From assembly GCF_010122465.1 (NCBI RefSeq), contig NZ_WLZY01000007.1, forward strand, positions 162,934 through 226,933: DNA of 64,000 nucleotides, given 5' to 3'. The notes under the pieces are model-generated. The model had not been told where the DNA came from and made no database searches. It saw only the letters and a program-made list of their open reading frames with translations. This document shows positions 16,108 through 25,427 of the stretch, piece after piece (the stretch's first letter is position 1; each line of letters begins with the position of its first letter). The position numbers and the translations under genes are program-made. Source of the DNA: Phytoactinopolyspora mesophila (GTDB taxonomy: Bacteria > Actinomycetota > Actinomycetes > Jiangellales > Jiangellaceae).

Positions 16108-17052
16108 TCATGCGAGGGCTGGGACGTCCAAGCTCAGCGTGGCGGTCTTGGCGTCGAGCGTCGCGGCCACACCGAACGGGATGGTCAGCGTCTGCGCGCC
16201 GTGCCCGAATCCGAACTGGGAGATGATCGGCACGCCGAAATGCTCGAAGCGGTCGGCCAAGAGGTCTTCGATCGGGTCGCAATCGCGGGAAGAACCGAGC
16301 ACGACGGCGGCTACCCCGTCCAGCCAACCGGTGCGCAGCATGTGGGTGAGGTAGCGGTCGATGCGATATGCCTCTTCGCCCACCTCCTCGATCATGAGGA
16401 TCCCGCCGGCGACGTTCGGACGACCGGTAGGAGTCGCCAGCTCAGCCGCCAGCAGGCTGATGCAGCCGCCTACTGTCACGCCTAGGACGCGGGCATCTGC
16501 GCCGTCGAGACTGCCCAGGGTGACGACCTGGGCCTGCTCGGAGGTGAGCGTTTGCACCGACTCCGGCTCGAATAGAGTTTGCCGCAAGTGCTCCGCGGTG
16601 CCGGCGTCTCCGATGAACGAATCTGCGGCCGCCATGGGCGCATGCAACGTGGCCACCCCGAGGCAGTTGGCGAACGCTTCGTGCAGAGCGGTGATGTCAC
16701 TGAATCCGACTAAGGCCTTGGGCTCTGCCTGCGCCATCGCCGACCAGTCGAGGAGGTCGACCATACGCTGTGCACCGTAACCGCCGCGAGCGCAGACGAC
16801 CGCGGCCACCGAAGGGTCGCACCAGGCCGCTTGCAGATCAGCGGCGCGGTCGGCGTCAGCGCCGGCTAGGTAATCGAAGCGCTCGTGGCGGTCTGTGACG
16901 TGAGGCGCGATGCTCACATCAAGCCCCCAGCCGCGCAGAATATCGCAGCCAGCGTCCAGCCGGTCTTTCGGCACCGGACCGCTCGGCGCCACGACGACCA
17001 CTCGATCGCCTGTCGTCAGTCTGCGTGGCCGGGTCAACGGTTGCAGGTTCAT
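16108..17052 (-). CDS. S66 peptidase (LD-carboxypeptidase / MccF family)
   Basis: 314 aa. The catalytic elements of S66 enzymes are present: the Ser nucleophile in GFSDITALH (about 118), Glu in MIEEVGE (about 225) and His in GFGHG near the C-terminus (about 293). The N-terminal GDRVVVVAPSGP is typical. LD-carboxypeptidases remove the terminal D-Ala from recycled muropeptides in the cytoplasm; MccF relatives detoxify peptide-nucleotide antibiotics. Clustering with M55, M20 and S9 peptidases favours a peptide-salvage role. Confidence 0.9.
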   Translation of the reverse strand: MNLQPLTRPRRLTTGDRVVVVAPSGPVPKDRLDAGCDILRGWGLDVSIAPHVTDRHERFDYLAGADADRAADLQAAWCDPSVAAVVCARGGYGAQRMVDLLDWSAMAQAEPKALVGFSDITALHEAFANCLGVATLHAPMAAADSFIGDAGTAEHLRQTLFEPESVQTLTSEQAQVVTLGSLDGADARVLGVTVGGCISLLAAELATPTGRPNVAGGILMIEEVGEEAYRIDRYLTHMLRTGWLDGVAAVVLGSSRDCDPIEDLLADRFEHFGVPIISQFGFGHGAQTLTIPFGVAATLDAKTATLSLDVPALA

Positions 17053-17206
17053 GGCGTCATCCTGGAATCTGTCGTGGGGTCACCGAGGGGAATGCCACGG
17101 CTCGTCAGCGGCAGGCACGTTACCGTACCACCGGCGCCGCGCGCGAGCACGCGACACGGCGATTCTCGCCCCACCTTTTCCGCCCTGCCGCGCCGCACGG
17201 TTCCCC

Positions 17207-19210
17207 TTAGGTGGTCAGCTGGAGGCGGGGAACGTCTCCGGCAGGCTCGAAGCCGAACGTCTGTGCGTACAAGGACAATTCGGCTTCCAGCGCAGTGACG
17301 ATTGTCTCTTTCTGCCGGAACCCGTGCTGTTCGCCCTCGAAGGTCAGGTAGGCGTGCGGGATTCCACGCCCAGCCATCGCCGCGACGAAACGCTCGGCCT
17401 GCACCGGCGGGCAGATCTCATCCTCGAGCCCTTGCAGGAGAAGAAACGGCACCGCGATCTGATCGAGGTGGTTGCTTGGCGATCGATCACGATACCGCTG
17501 AGCCGTCGCGGGCCAGGCGCCGATCAGGCTCTCCAGATACTGCGACTCGAAATCATGGGTCTCCCCCGTCCGCCAACCGGCCAGGTCGAGGATCGGGAAC
17601 ATGATGACCCCGCATCGGAACACATCGGTGAAGGCGAGCGCGGCCGCAGTGGTCCAACCTCCCGCGCTCCCGCCACGGATCGCCAGCCGGGCCGGATCCG
17701 CCAGGCCGTCGTCGACGAGTGCCTGCGCCACCGCAGCGCAGTCCTCCACGTCGACCACACCCCAGCTCTCCCGGAGCCGGTTTCGGTAGGCGCGGCCGTG
17801 GCCGGTCGAGCCGCCGTAGTTGACTTCCACGACACCGATCCCGCGGCTGGTGAAGTAGGCGACCTCAAGGTCGTACACCATCGGTGCCCGGCTGGTGGGC
17901 CCGCCGTGCACGAAGACAACGTACGGCGGCAGCTCACCGTCGGGAGCCGCGACGTACTCATTGCGCGGCGGATACACACTGGCGTGGATCTCGCGGCCGT
18001 CCTTGCCCGAGAACGTCCGCGCCGACGGATGCGGCAGCAGCGCCTCGTCGACCGGCGCGAGCGCCTCCGGCTCGTGGCTGAGCGTCTGAAGCCCCACGAC
18101 GTCGGCGGCGGTCACCTGGTACGGGCGGTCATGGCTGGCCGCGACCCCGTAGACAGTGGCTCCGGACCCGGCGAGCGTCGCCGCCCACTCGGTGTGGTCG
18201 CCCGCCACGTCCGTCAGATCCCCCGTGGCGGTGTCGAGCACGCCGAGGCGGGTCGACGACCGGCCGTGTACAACGGCGACCCGGCCGTCGCTCAGGGGCT
18301 GGAACCACTGCATGCCCAGTACCCACAACGCTCCGCCGAACTCTTCCTCGCGGCGGCACAGATTGACCGCGTCGCCGACCGGGCGCCCGGCATCGTTCAG
18401 CTGGACCCGGTGCAGGTTCCACCAGCCGTCAGGGTCGGAGACGTAAAGCAACGTGTCCGGCAACTCCCACTCGGCCTGAACGACGGCCTCGTCCGGGCCT
18501 CCTGCCACGGTACCGGGCGGGCCGACGACGCCGTCGGCGCCGATGGTGGCTACCCGCAGCTCGGTCGAGTCCCAGGGCATGGCGGGATGGCCCCAGCCGA
18601 TCCAGGAAAGCTGCCGGCCGTCCGGCGAACGACGGGGACACGCGAGAAAGTGGCGGTCCGTGACGAGCACCCGCACGCCTGCCGGGTCGGCCGCTGCCGA
18701 TCCGTCGAGCGGCACCGCCACTATCGCCCGCGTCACGTCGGTGGGCGCCGGGCCGGTGTGCTCCTCACGAATGCACCAGATCTCACTGGCACCGGGTCCG
18801 ACGATCGGTTCGACATAGCGGTAACCCGCATGGCGGGCGGGGGCAGGGGTCAGCGGTTGCGGCGCGGCGTCGGCCCCGGGCCGGTACCGGTACAGGCGTT
18901 GATCGGAGAACTCGGCGAAGACGACCTCTGGACCTACTCCGCCGGAGGGGACCACGACGTACGGGCGCCCGCCGTACTCATGCACCCGGCTACGTACATT
19001 CCACGGAGCCGGCAACACGACGTCTCGGCGCGAATCACCCGCGACAGATCCCCGCACCAATGCAACCCGGCCTCCTTCGGCCGGCACTGGTTCGACCCAC
19101 CAGAGGTGTGAATCGGCAACGCTCACCCAGCCCGGCTTGCCGTGAATCCCGGTGACCGTCGGAGCGTCGATTGGCGACGGCCACGCACCGTGCGGGACGA
19201 CTTCAGACAT
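17207..19210 (-). CDS. S9 family prolyl-oligopeptidase-like serine peptidase
   Basis: 667 aa. An N-terminal seven-bladed propeller (about 1-400, repeated WSP/LS blades) is followed by an alpha/beta-hydrolase catalytic domain. The Ser is in RGGSAGGW (about 517), and the His in EGEQHGF near the C-terminus. Such enzymes cleave short peptides from the N-terminus or next to proline, or remove N-acylated residues. No signal peptide is visible, so it is cytoplasmic. It lies 71 bp downstream of the M20 peptidase and appears to belong to the same transcript. Confidence 0.9.
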   Translation of the reverse strand: MSEVVPHGAWPSPIDAPTVTGIHGKPGWVSVADSHLWWVEPVPAEGGRVALVRGSVAGDSRRDVVLPAPWNVRSRVHEYGGRPYVVVPSGGVGPEVVFAEFSDQRLYRYRPGADAAPQPLTPAPARHAGYRYVEPIVGPGASEIWCIREEHTGPAPTDVTRAIVAVPLDGSAAADPAGVRVLVTDRHFLACPRRSPDGRQLSWIGWGHPAMPWDSTELRVATIGADGVVGPPGTVAGGPDEAVVQAEWELPDTLLYVSDPDGWWNLHRVQLNDAGRPVGDAVNLCRREEEFGGALWVLGMQWFQPLSDGRVAVVHGRSSTRLGVLDTATGDLTDVAGDHTEWAATLAGSGATVYGVAASHDRPYQVTAADVVGLQTLSHEPEALAPVDEALLPHPSARTFSGKDGREIHASVYPPRNEYVAAPDGELPPYVVFVHGGPTSRAPMVYDLEVAYFTSRGIGVVEVNYGGSTGHGRAYRNRLRESWGVVDVEDCAAVAQALVDDGLADPARLAIRGGSAGGWTTAAALAFTDVFRCGVIMFPILDLAGWRTGETHDFESQYLESLIGAWPATAQRYRDRSPSNHLDQIAVPFLLLQGLEDEICPPVQAERFVAAMAGRGIPHAYLTFEGEQHGFRQKETIVTALEAELSLYAQTFGFEPAGDVPRLQLTT

Positions 19211-19281
19211 CGGTGTCGGTTTCCCTTCCGCTTGTTTTTTCGTCGGTCGCCGGCGGCTGCCTCGACCGCCGAGATGGGCGC

Positions 19282-20586
19282 TCAGCCGACGTCGGCCAGG
19301 AAACGGTCGAGAACCCTGGCGCCGAACTCGAGTGCCTGCACCGGAACACGCTCGTCCACACCGTGGAACAGGGCACCGTAGTCGAACTCCGGCGGCAGCT
19401 TGAGCGGGGCGAATCCGTAACCGGCGATACCCAGCCGGGAGAACTGCTTGGCATCGGTACCGCCACCCATGCAGTAGGGCACCACATAGCCGTCAGGGTC
19501 CTCGGCCAGTAAGGAGTCGACCATGGCCGCAAACGTGGGTGAGTCGACGGGGGCCGACAGCGGAACCTCGCGGTGATAGTAGTCCCAGTCCACCCGCGGA
19601 CCCGTGAGTTCCTCTATCGTCTTCTCGAACTCGTCTTCGGTCCCCGGGAGCACACGTCCGTCCACGTGCCCGGTCGCCACACCGGGAATCACGTTGACCT
19701 TGTAGCCGGCCTCCAGCATGGTCGGGTTGGTGCTATTTCGGACCGTCGACTCGACCAGCCGCCGAGCCGGGCCTAGCTGCTCGATGACGGCATCAACGTC
19801 GAACCCGGCGTCGTCCGGTTCGACCTTCACCCCAAGGGCGGCCCCGATCTGCACAAGGGCTTCTCGGACAGTAGGGGTCAGCCGCACCGGCCACTGGTAC
19901 TCATTGATCCGGTTCATCGCGGCGGCCAGCGCCCCGACGGCGTTGTCGCGGTTGACCTTCGATCCGTGCCCGGCCGTACCGCGAGCGGTCAGCTTGAGCC
20001 AGGCAGTTCCGCGTTCGGCGGCCCCGATCGGGTACAGCCGGCACCCGTTGGCGTGGAAGGTGTACCCACCCGACTCGCTGATGCCTTCGGTGCAGCCTTC
20101 GAAGAACTCCGGGTGCTTATCGGCCAGGAAGCCGGCGCCGTAGGCGCCGGTGTCTTCCTCATCCGCGGTAAAGGCCAGCACGATGTCGCGACGCGGCTGA
20201 CGGCCGGCCGTGGACCAGGAACGCACCACGCTGAGGGTCATGGCGACCATGTTCTTCATGTCTACCGCTCCGCGGCCCCAGAGGACGCCGTCGCGGACCT
20301 CGCCGGAGAACGGGTGGACGCTCCAGTCCGCCGCGTCGGCCGGAACGACGTCCAGATGGCCGTGTACCAACAGACCCGGAAGCTCAGGTTCCGAGCCGGG
20401 GATCCGGGCGACGACGTTGGTCCGGCCGGGGGCAGACTCCAGCAGGGTCGCGCTGACGCCCACCTCTTCGAGACGTTGCGCGACGTATTCGGCAGCAGGG
20501 CGTTCCACGCAGTCACCGCCGCCGCGGTTGGTGGTGTCGATTCGGATCAGGTCGGAAGCGAGCGCAACGACATCGAGTTCAGCCAT
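19282..20586 (-). CDS. M20 family metallopeptidase
   Basis: 434 aa. Metal-binding motifs are in order: LVHGHLDVVP (about 78), GRGAVDMKN (about 108) and ADEEDTGAY with the catalytic Glu (about 143). GTDAKQFSRLG and LFHGVDERVPV close the active site. An internal lid domain interrupts the catalytic domain as usual. M20 members are dipeptidases, aminoacylases or carboxypeptidases; the assignment cannot be narrowed safely. It starts inside the end of the M55 gene (8-bp overlap), so the two are co-translated. Confidence 0.9.
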   Translation of the reverse strand: MAELDVVALASDLIRIDTTNRGGGDCVERPAAEYVAQRLEEVGVSATLLESAPGRTNVVARIPGSEPELPGLLVHGHLDVVPADAADWSVHPFSGEVRDGVLWGRGAVDMKNMVAMTLSVVRSWSTAGRQPRRDIVLAFTADEEDTGAYGAGFLADKHPEFFEGCTEGISESGGYTFHANGCRLYPIGAAERGTAWLKLTARGTAGHGSKVNRDNAVGALAAAMNRINEYQWPVRLTPTVREALVQIGAALGVKVEPDDAGFDVDAVIEQLGPARRLVESTVRNSTNPTMLEAGYKVNVIPGVATGHVDGRVLPGTEDEFEKTIEELTGPRVDWDYYHREVPLSAPVDSPTFAAMVDSLLAEDPDGYVVPYCMGGGTDAKQFSRLGIAGYGFAPLKLPPEFDYGALFHGVDERVPVQALEFGARVLDRFLADVG

Positions 20587-21412
20587 AGTCCTGTTCTATC
20601 GCGTTGGAAATCAGCGTGGTCACCGCTTTGAAGCAACGGATCATCTCGTAGGCCGACGTCGCCTCGTAGCCCACACGGCGTGGGCCTGTCCGGCCCACGG
20701 TCGGGACCATGCAGGCGAAGTCAGCCAGTTGGGTCGCGTCGACCTCGACCTCGACGCGGAACCGGCGTGGCCCGGGTGGATCGTGCCGCCCGGCGAGTGC
20801 GGTGGCCGCTTTGGCAGCCGACCGGATGTCGGCGAAAGTACGTGCCAGCGGCCGGCAGCGTGCGGCATAGCGGGATACGTAGTCCTTCACCGCCACGGTC
20901 TGGGCTTGCGGCGCATAGGACGCGGCGTCCGCGCACGCTTGGTCGTCGCCCGTCACCAGTACCACGGGTGCACCGTACTCCGCTGTCACCAGCGAGTTGA
21001 GGTAGCCCTCACTCGCGGGCCGGTCGTCTACCCAGACACCGGTGATGGAGTTCGCGAGATAGGTGTGGGCCAGGACGCCCTCGGTTCCGGCACCGGCGTG
21101 GTACCCGAGGAAAACGACGCCGTCAATGTCACCCTGCTGCACGCCTTCGACCATGGTCAGAGCTTTGTGCCGACCGGTGATCATCTCCGCACGGTGATCA
21201 AGTTCTTCGAGTAGCAAGTTGCGCATGGTGGCGTGTGCCTCATTGACCAGGACCTCCCGGGCGCCACCGTCGAAGAGCCCCGCGATCGCCGCGTTCACGT
21301 CTGAGGTGAACATCGGCCGGCACCGCTGCCAGGCCGCCGTTCCCGGCTCGACATCAGCCGGCCATGTGACGCCCGTGGCCCCTTCCATGTCCGCTGATAC
21401 CAAATACTTCAC
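20579..21412 (-). CDS. M55 family D-aminopeptidase (DppA-like)
   Basis: 277 aa. The N-terminal S-x-D-x-E-G motif (SADMEG) starts the family's metal site. Further ligands lie in NEAHATMRN (about 58) and GYHAGAG (about 103). M55 enzymes form decameric rings that release N-terminal D-amino acids from peptides, best known from Bacillus DppA. The GTG start lies 8 bp after a TACGGT box, suggesting a leaderless start. It is first in a minus-strand run M55-M20-S9, with S66 and GNAT further on. Confidence 0.88.
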   Translation of the reverse strand: MKYLVSADMEGATGVTWPADVEPGTAAWQRCRPMFTSDVNAAIAGLFDGGAREVLVNEAHATMRNLLLEELDHRAEMITGRHKALTMVEGVQQGDIDGVVFLGYHAGAGTEGVLAHTYLANSITGVWVDDRPASEGYLNSLVTAEYGAPVVLVTGDDQACADAASYAPQAQTVAVKDYVSRYAARCRPLARTFADIRSAAKAATALAGRHDPPGPRRFRVEVEVDATQLADFACMVPTVGRTGPRRVGYEATSAYEMIRCFKAVTTLISNAIEQDYG

Positions 21413-21485
21413 AAATCGCTACCGTACGCGACTCGTCTTGCGGACAGAAGAGGGGTTTGCCGAATCTTTTCCTCCCAGGCAGCCG

Positions 21486-22505
21486 CTATGGCGTAGCGAC
21501 CTCCACTTCGAAGCCTTCTTCGTTCTCGAAATAGGCGGCGTAATGGTGCGGCCCACCCGCATAAGGGTGCTGGTCAGCGAACATCAGCCGCCAGCCGTAG
21601 GTGGGCGCCTCGGACACGATCCGGTCGACCATCCACCGCTCCGGCACCGCGAGCGCCAGGTGATTCAGCCCAGGTGCCTTGCGGTTGTACGGCGTCCAGG
21701 CGATATCCGGCGACTGCTCGATCACGACGTACGGACCGCCACCCGGCGACTGCCACGACCGGCCGTTGTCCCATACCTGGAACAACGTCCAGCCCAGACG
21801 CTCGAACAGCCACCCGAACGAGCGGGTGGCCAGCTCGATGTCCCGGGTCCAGATCTCGACGTGGTGCAGTCCCGTGGAGGGCGTCTGAACATCGGACAGC
21901 GAGGGGTCGTCCGAAGGAGAGTCATAGCCGTTCACCGCCGGCTGTTGGTGAGTGCGCTGAACCGGCTGAGTGTAGGACGGGTCGAGTGCACGCAGGGCAG
22001 GATCGAGTTCGTTGACCGCGGAGTCGGTCAGCGGGTCGGCGTCGGCCGCCGGCTCACCGAAGCCCGTATACGGCGCCGCCGCGGCTGGCGGCGGGTAGAC
22101 CGGCGGGCTCACCGGGGGCGGGACCCCCGGAGCCATGGGCGGCGCGGCATGCCCAGGAGGCTCGGGCGCACCCCAGCCGGCGTCCGGTGCACGTTGCATC
22201 TGCGGCGCGTGCTGGGTGGGCGGCCCGTATTGGTGGGTTTGCGGCGCCTGCTGGGCCTGGCGCATCTTGCGCAGCTCCGCGGCAGCGGCATCCAGCCAAT
22301 CGTCGACGTCGTCCATCGAGTAGCCCTCGCGCATGCGGACGACCTTGAACTCTTCGGACTCGATCCTCTCGGGTGTGATGCCCTTACCCGCCGGACGGCC
22401 GTCGAGCGCATCGATGACCTGGTCCACGAAATCATCGACGGCGTCGAGGTCGTACCCCTCCCGCATCCGTACCGTACGGAACTCAGGTTCGCGACTCACA
22501 GCCAC
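21486..22505 (-). CDS. Fusion of two DivIVA-like motifs with a VOC (glyoxalase/bleomycin-resistance) domain
   Basis: 339 aa. The N-terminus carries two copies of the DivIVA lipid-binding motif (FRTVRMREGYDLDAVDDFVD near 10 and FKVVRMREGYSMDDVDDWLD near 55). A Pro/Gln/Ala-rich low-complexity linker follows (about 85-200), then a VOC domain (about 215-339; LHHVEIWTRDIELATRSFGW to YFENEEGFEVEVA). DivIVA motifs usually target curved membrane in polar growth; VOC domains bind small molecules or metals. Starts at 22505 and 22499 (both GTG) are possible after the AAGGAG site. A five-codon frame (ATG 22510 to TGA 22496) overlaps them. Confidence 0.82.
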   Translation of the reverse strand: MAVSREPEFRTVRMREGYDLDAVDDFVDQVIDALDGRPAGKGITPERIESEEFKVVRMREGYSMDDVDDWLDAAAAELRKMRQAQQAPQTHQYGPPTQHAPQMQRAPDAGWGAPEPPGHAAPPMAPGVPPPVSPPVYPPPAAAAPYTGFGEPAADADPLTDSAVNELDPALRALDPSYTQPVQRTHQQPAVNGYDSPSDDPSLSDVQTPSTGLHHVEIWTRDIELATRSFGWLFERLGWTLFQVWDNGRSWQSPGGGPYVVIEQSPDIAWTPYNRKAPGLNHLALAVPERWMVDRIVSEAPTYGWRLMFADQHPYAGGPHHYAAYFENEEGFEVEVATP

Positions 22506-22667
22506 TGCATCGTCACACTCCTTATGAAACGAGAACAGCCGGCCACGGCAGGGCGGCATTCAACGGCGAGAGCCCTAGGACTCCCGCCTTGAAAGCCGTG
22601 TCCCCCGTGACCGGCTCCTCCAAGCAGAACGTAGTCTAGACGCACCACTCGCGAGTGGTTAGGAATC

Positions 22668-23807
22668 TTAGACGCCCGAGGTTGCGAGCTGTCCACAGGC
22701 CCCATCTATGTCACGTCCACGTGTGTCACGTACCGTAACAGGTAAGCCGAAGCTCTCAAGTGTCCGGACAAATGTCCGCTCCACTTCAGGGTCCGACGCG
22801 GTCCACTTCGAGCCAGGCGTGGGGTTGAGCGGAATCGGGTTCACATGAACCCATCCACGGCCGCGTTCGGTCAGCAGCCGGCCCAGCATCTCGGCCCGCC
22901 AGGCGTGATCATTGATGTCTCTGATCAGGGCATATTCTATTGACACCCGCCGTCCGGTACGGTCGAAGTAGCGCCGGGCGGCGTCCAGCGCCTCGGCCAC
23001 TTTCCATCGCGTGTTGACCGGCACCAGTTCGTCGCGCAGCTCGTCGTCGGGCGCGTGTAAGGACAGGGCAAGTGTGACCGAAAGGCCCTCGTCGGCCAGC
23101 CGATCGATCGCCGGCACCAGTCCAACGGTTGAGATAGTGACACCACGCTGGCCGATGCCGAGGCCGGCCGGGGCCGGATCGGTCATCCGCCGGGTAGCGG
23201 ACACAACGGCCTTGTAGTTGGCCATCGGCTCGCCCATACCCATGAACACGACATTGGTGATCCGGCCCGGTCCCCCAGGGATCTCGCCGTCGGCCATCAT
23301 GCGGGCCCCGGCGACTACCTGTTCGACGATCTCCGCAGTAGACATGTTCCGAGTGAGTCCCTGCTGGCCGGTGGCGCAGAAGGGGCAGTTCATGCCACAC
23401 CCCGCCTGGCTCGACACACAGATGGTGACTCGCTCGCGAGCACCGCTGTAGCGCATCAGCACACTCTCGACCAGGGAGCCGTCGAACAGCCGCCACAGGG
23501 TCTTGCGGGTCGAACCACCGTCGGTCTCCATGTGCCGCACCGGAGTGACCAACGACGGCAGCAGCGACCCGCTGAGCTGATCTCGGGTGCTCGCGGGGAT
23601 GTCGGTCATCTGTTCCGGATCCGCCGTCAAGCGGCCGAAGTAGTGCCGGGAGAGCTGGTCAGCCCGGAAGGGCTGTTCCCCTTGCTCGGCGACGGCTTGC
23701 CGCCGCCCGGCTACGTCGAGGTCGGCCAGATGGCGTGGAGGCTTGCCGCGACGCACCGGCGTCAGCTGGAGTTCTCCTGGTTTGAGGGCAGAGCTGTCAG
23801 TAGCCAT
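22668..23807 (-). CDS. rlmN: 23S rRNA (A2503-C2) / tRNA methyltransferase RlmN
   Basis: 379 aa radical-SAM enzyme. The cluster-binding CxxxCxxC is CGMNCPFC (about 130), the SAM-side GGEP-like region is MGMGEPMAN, and the essential second Cys lies near the C-terminus in DIDGACGQL. It dual-methylates A2503 of 23S rRNA and A37 of some tRNAs. It follows cdsA and frr on the same strand, its usual actinobacterial position. Confidence 0.95.
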   Translation of the reverse strand: MATDSSALKPGELQLTPVRRGKPPRHLADLDVAGRRQAVAEQGEQPFRADQLSRHYFGRLTADPEQMTDIPASTRDQLSGSLLPSLVTPVRHMETDGGSTRKTLWRLFDGSLVESVLMRYSGARERVTICVSSQAGCGMNCPFCATGQQGLTRNMSTAEIVEQVVAGARMMADGEIPGGPGRITNVVFMGMGEPMANYKAVVSATRRMTDPAPAGLGIGQRGVTISTVGLVPAIDRLADEGLSVTLALSLHAPDDELRDELVPVNTRWKVAEALDAARRYFDRTGRRVSIEYALIRDINDHAWRAEMLGRLLTERGRGWVHVNPIPLNPTPGSKWTASDPEVERTFVRTLESFGLPVTVRDTRGRDIDGACGQLATSGV

Positions 23808-23909
23808 AACGACGACGATTCTCCCACGAAACTCGGCGGCGGAAGAATTAGCAGCCTGTCGACCAGGTCTTCTTACCCGTCCTCGGCGTAGAACCTGGTC
23901 AACTGGACA

Positions 23910-24794
23910 CTAGAAGACGTACGTGAGCACCAGCCAAACCAGTGGCGCGGTCGGCAGCAGCGAGTCAAGGCGATCCATCACGCCTCCATGGCCAGGCAGC
24001 AACGAACTCATGTCCTTGACACCGAGATCACGTTTGATCATCGACTCACCGAGATCGCCGACGGTGGCGCCGACGACGCCGACGATTCCCAGCACGACGC
24101 CGGCCCACCATGGCGCGTCGAAGGCCAGCACGGCCACGGCGATGCCGGCACCTGTTCCGAGCAGCAGCGAGCCGCTGAAGCCCTCCCACGTCTTCTTGGG
24201 GCTGACGGTGCGGGCCATGGGATGCTTGCCGATCAGGATGCCGGTGAAGTATCCGCCGGTGTCCGAAGCCACCACAACCAGCAGCAGAGCCATGACCTGC
24301 CAGTGGCCGTCGTCGGCGCGCATCATCAGCATCGCGAAGCCGGCCAGGAACGGCACGTACACCGCCGTGAATACGCCGGCGCTGACGTCACGGACGTAAC
24401 CCGTGGCGGGGTCGCCGAGGCGCCACACACAGATGGCGACAACGGTCAGCCCGAGCCCGACCACGAGCGGCGACGTGCCCGCGACGAATGTGCCGATCAG
24501 CATCAGCGCCGTGCCGATCAGAATAGGCACCAGCGGAATGGCGACGCCACGCGACAGGAAAGCCTGAGACAGCTCCCAGACCGCCAGGATCATGACGACG
24601 ACCACGAGGCCGGCGAAGGCAGGCGGGTAGAGGAAGAGCGTGCTGATGACCAGGGCGCCCAGCCCCACACCCACGGCTGTCGCGGCACGAAGGTCTCGGC
24701 CGGCCCGTGGCGCTTGCCGCTCACTGGGCGTGGACGTGGGTTCCGGCTCCTCGTCAGAACCGCTCGAAGTCCCTGTCATAACCAGGCCTGACAC
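23910..24794 (-). CDS. cdsA: Phosphatidate cytidylyltransferase
   Basis: 294 aa with about eight membrane helices. The CDP-alcohol signature is complete at the C-terminus: ESMIKRDLGVKDMSSLLPGHGGVMDRLDSL (S-x3-K-R-x4-K-D...P-G-H-G-G-x2-D-R). It makes CDP-diacylglycerol for phospholipid synthesis. A polar N-terminus of about 35 residues precedes the first helix. The GTG at 24794 lies 3 bp after the frr stop, with GAGG inside frr; an ATG at 24779 is an alternative. Confidence 0.94.
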   Translation of the reverse strand: MSGLVMTGTSSGSDEEPEPTSTPSERQAPRAGRDLRAATAVGVGLGALVISTLFLYPPAFAGLVVVVMILAVWELSQAFLSRGVAIPLVPILIGTALMLIGTFVAGTSPLVVGLGLTVVAICVWRLGDPATGYVRDVSAGVFTAVYVPFLAGFAMLMMRADDGHWQVMALLLVVVASDTGGYFTGILIGKHPMARTVSPKKTWEGFSGSLLLGTGAGIAVAVLAFDAPWWAGVVLGIVGVVGATVGDLGESMIKRDLGVKDMSSLLPGHGGVMDRLDSLLPTAPLVWLVLTYVF

Positions 24795-24797
24795 GCG

Positions 24798-25355
24798 CTA
24801 GACCTCAAGCAGCTCGGCTTCTTTGTGTTTCAGCAACTCGTCGACCTGATCGACGTGGTTCTTGGTCAGCGTTTCCAGCTGCTTCTCGGCGCGCCCGGCT
24901 TCGTCCTCGCCCACCTCGCCGTCGTGGACGAGCTTCTCGAGCGTCTCCTTCGCGTGCCGGCGGATGTTACGGATGGAAACCCGGATCCCTTCCGCCTTCT
25001 CGCGGGCCAGCTTGATGTACTCCTTGCGGCGCTCCTCGGTCAGCTGCGGCAGCACCACACGGATGACCTGGCCGTCGTTGGAGGGGTTGACACCGAGGTC
25101 GGAGTCCCGGATGGCTCGTTCGACGGCCGCCATCGAGCTCTTGTCATAGGGATGCACGGTGATCATCCTGGCGTCGGCCACATGGAATGACGCCACCTGG
25201 TTGATGGGTGTCGGCGCCCCGTAATAGTCGACGAGGATCTTGTTGAAGAGAGAAGGATGAGCCCGTCCGGTCCGGATCGAGGCGAAGTCCTCCTTGCCGA
25301 CCGATACCGCCTTTTCCATCTTCTCTTCGGCCTCGAAGAGTGTTTCCTCGATCAC
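24798..25355 (-). CDS. frr: Ribosome-recycling factor
   Basis: 185 aa, the normal length. The conserved N-terminal helix ([25 protein letters not shown]) and the domain II segment with [24 protein letters not shown] are clear. With EF-G it splits post-termination ribosomes. It lies between pyrH and cdsA; it and cdsA are only 3 bp apart. Confidence 0.96.
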   Translation of the reverse strand: MIEETLFEAEEKMEKAVSVGKEDFASIRTGRAHPSLFNKILVDYYGAPTPINQVASFHVADARMITVHPYDKSSMAAVERAIRDSDLGVNPSNDGQVIRVVLPQLTEERRKEYIKLAREKAEGIRVSIRNIRRHAKETLEKLVHDGEVGEDEAGRAEKQLETLTKNHVDQVDELLKHKEAELLEV

Positions 25356-25427
25356 CGCTGCTCCTTTGCCCTAGTGTGCACCCACCGACGCTCACGCCGA
25401 GAGATCGAAGTGTCTCGTATCAGCACG

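Noticed and set aside
16910-19111. A 733-codon open frame on the plus strand
   Set aside because: It is the antisense of the S9 peptidase gene; the GC-rich third-position bias leaves long open frames on the other strand. No domain, and low-complexity Arg/Gly-rich product.
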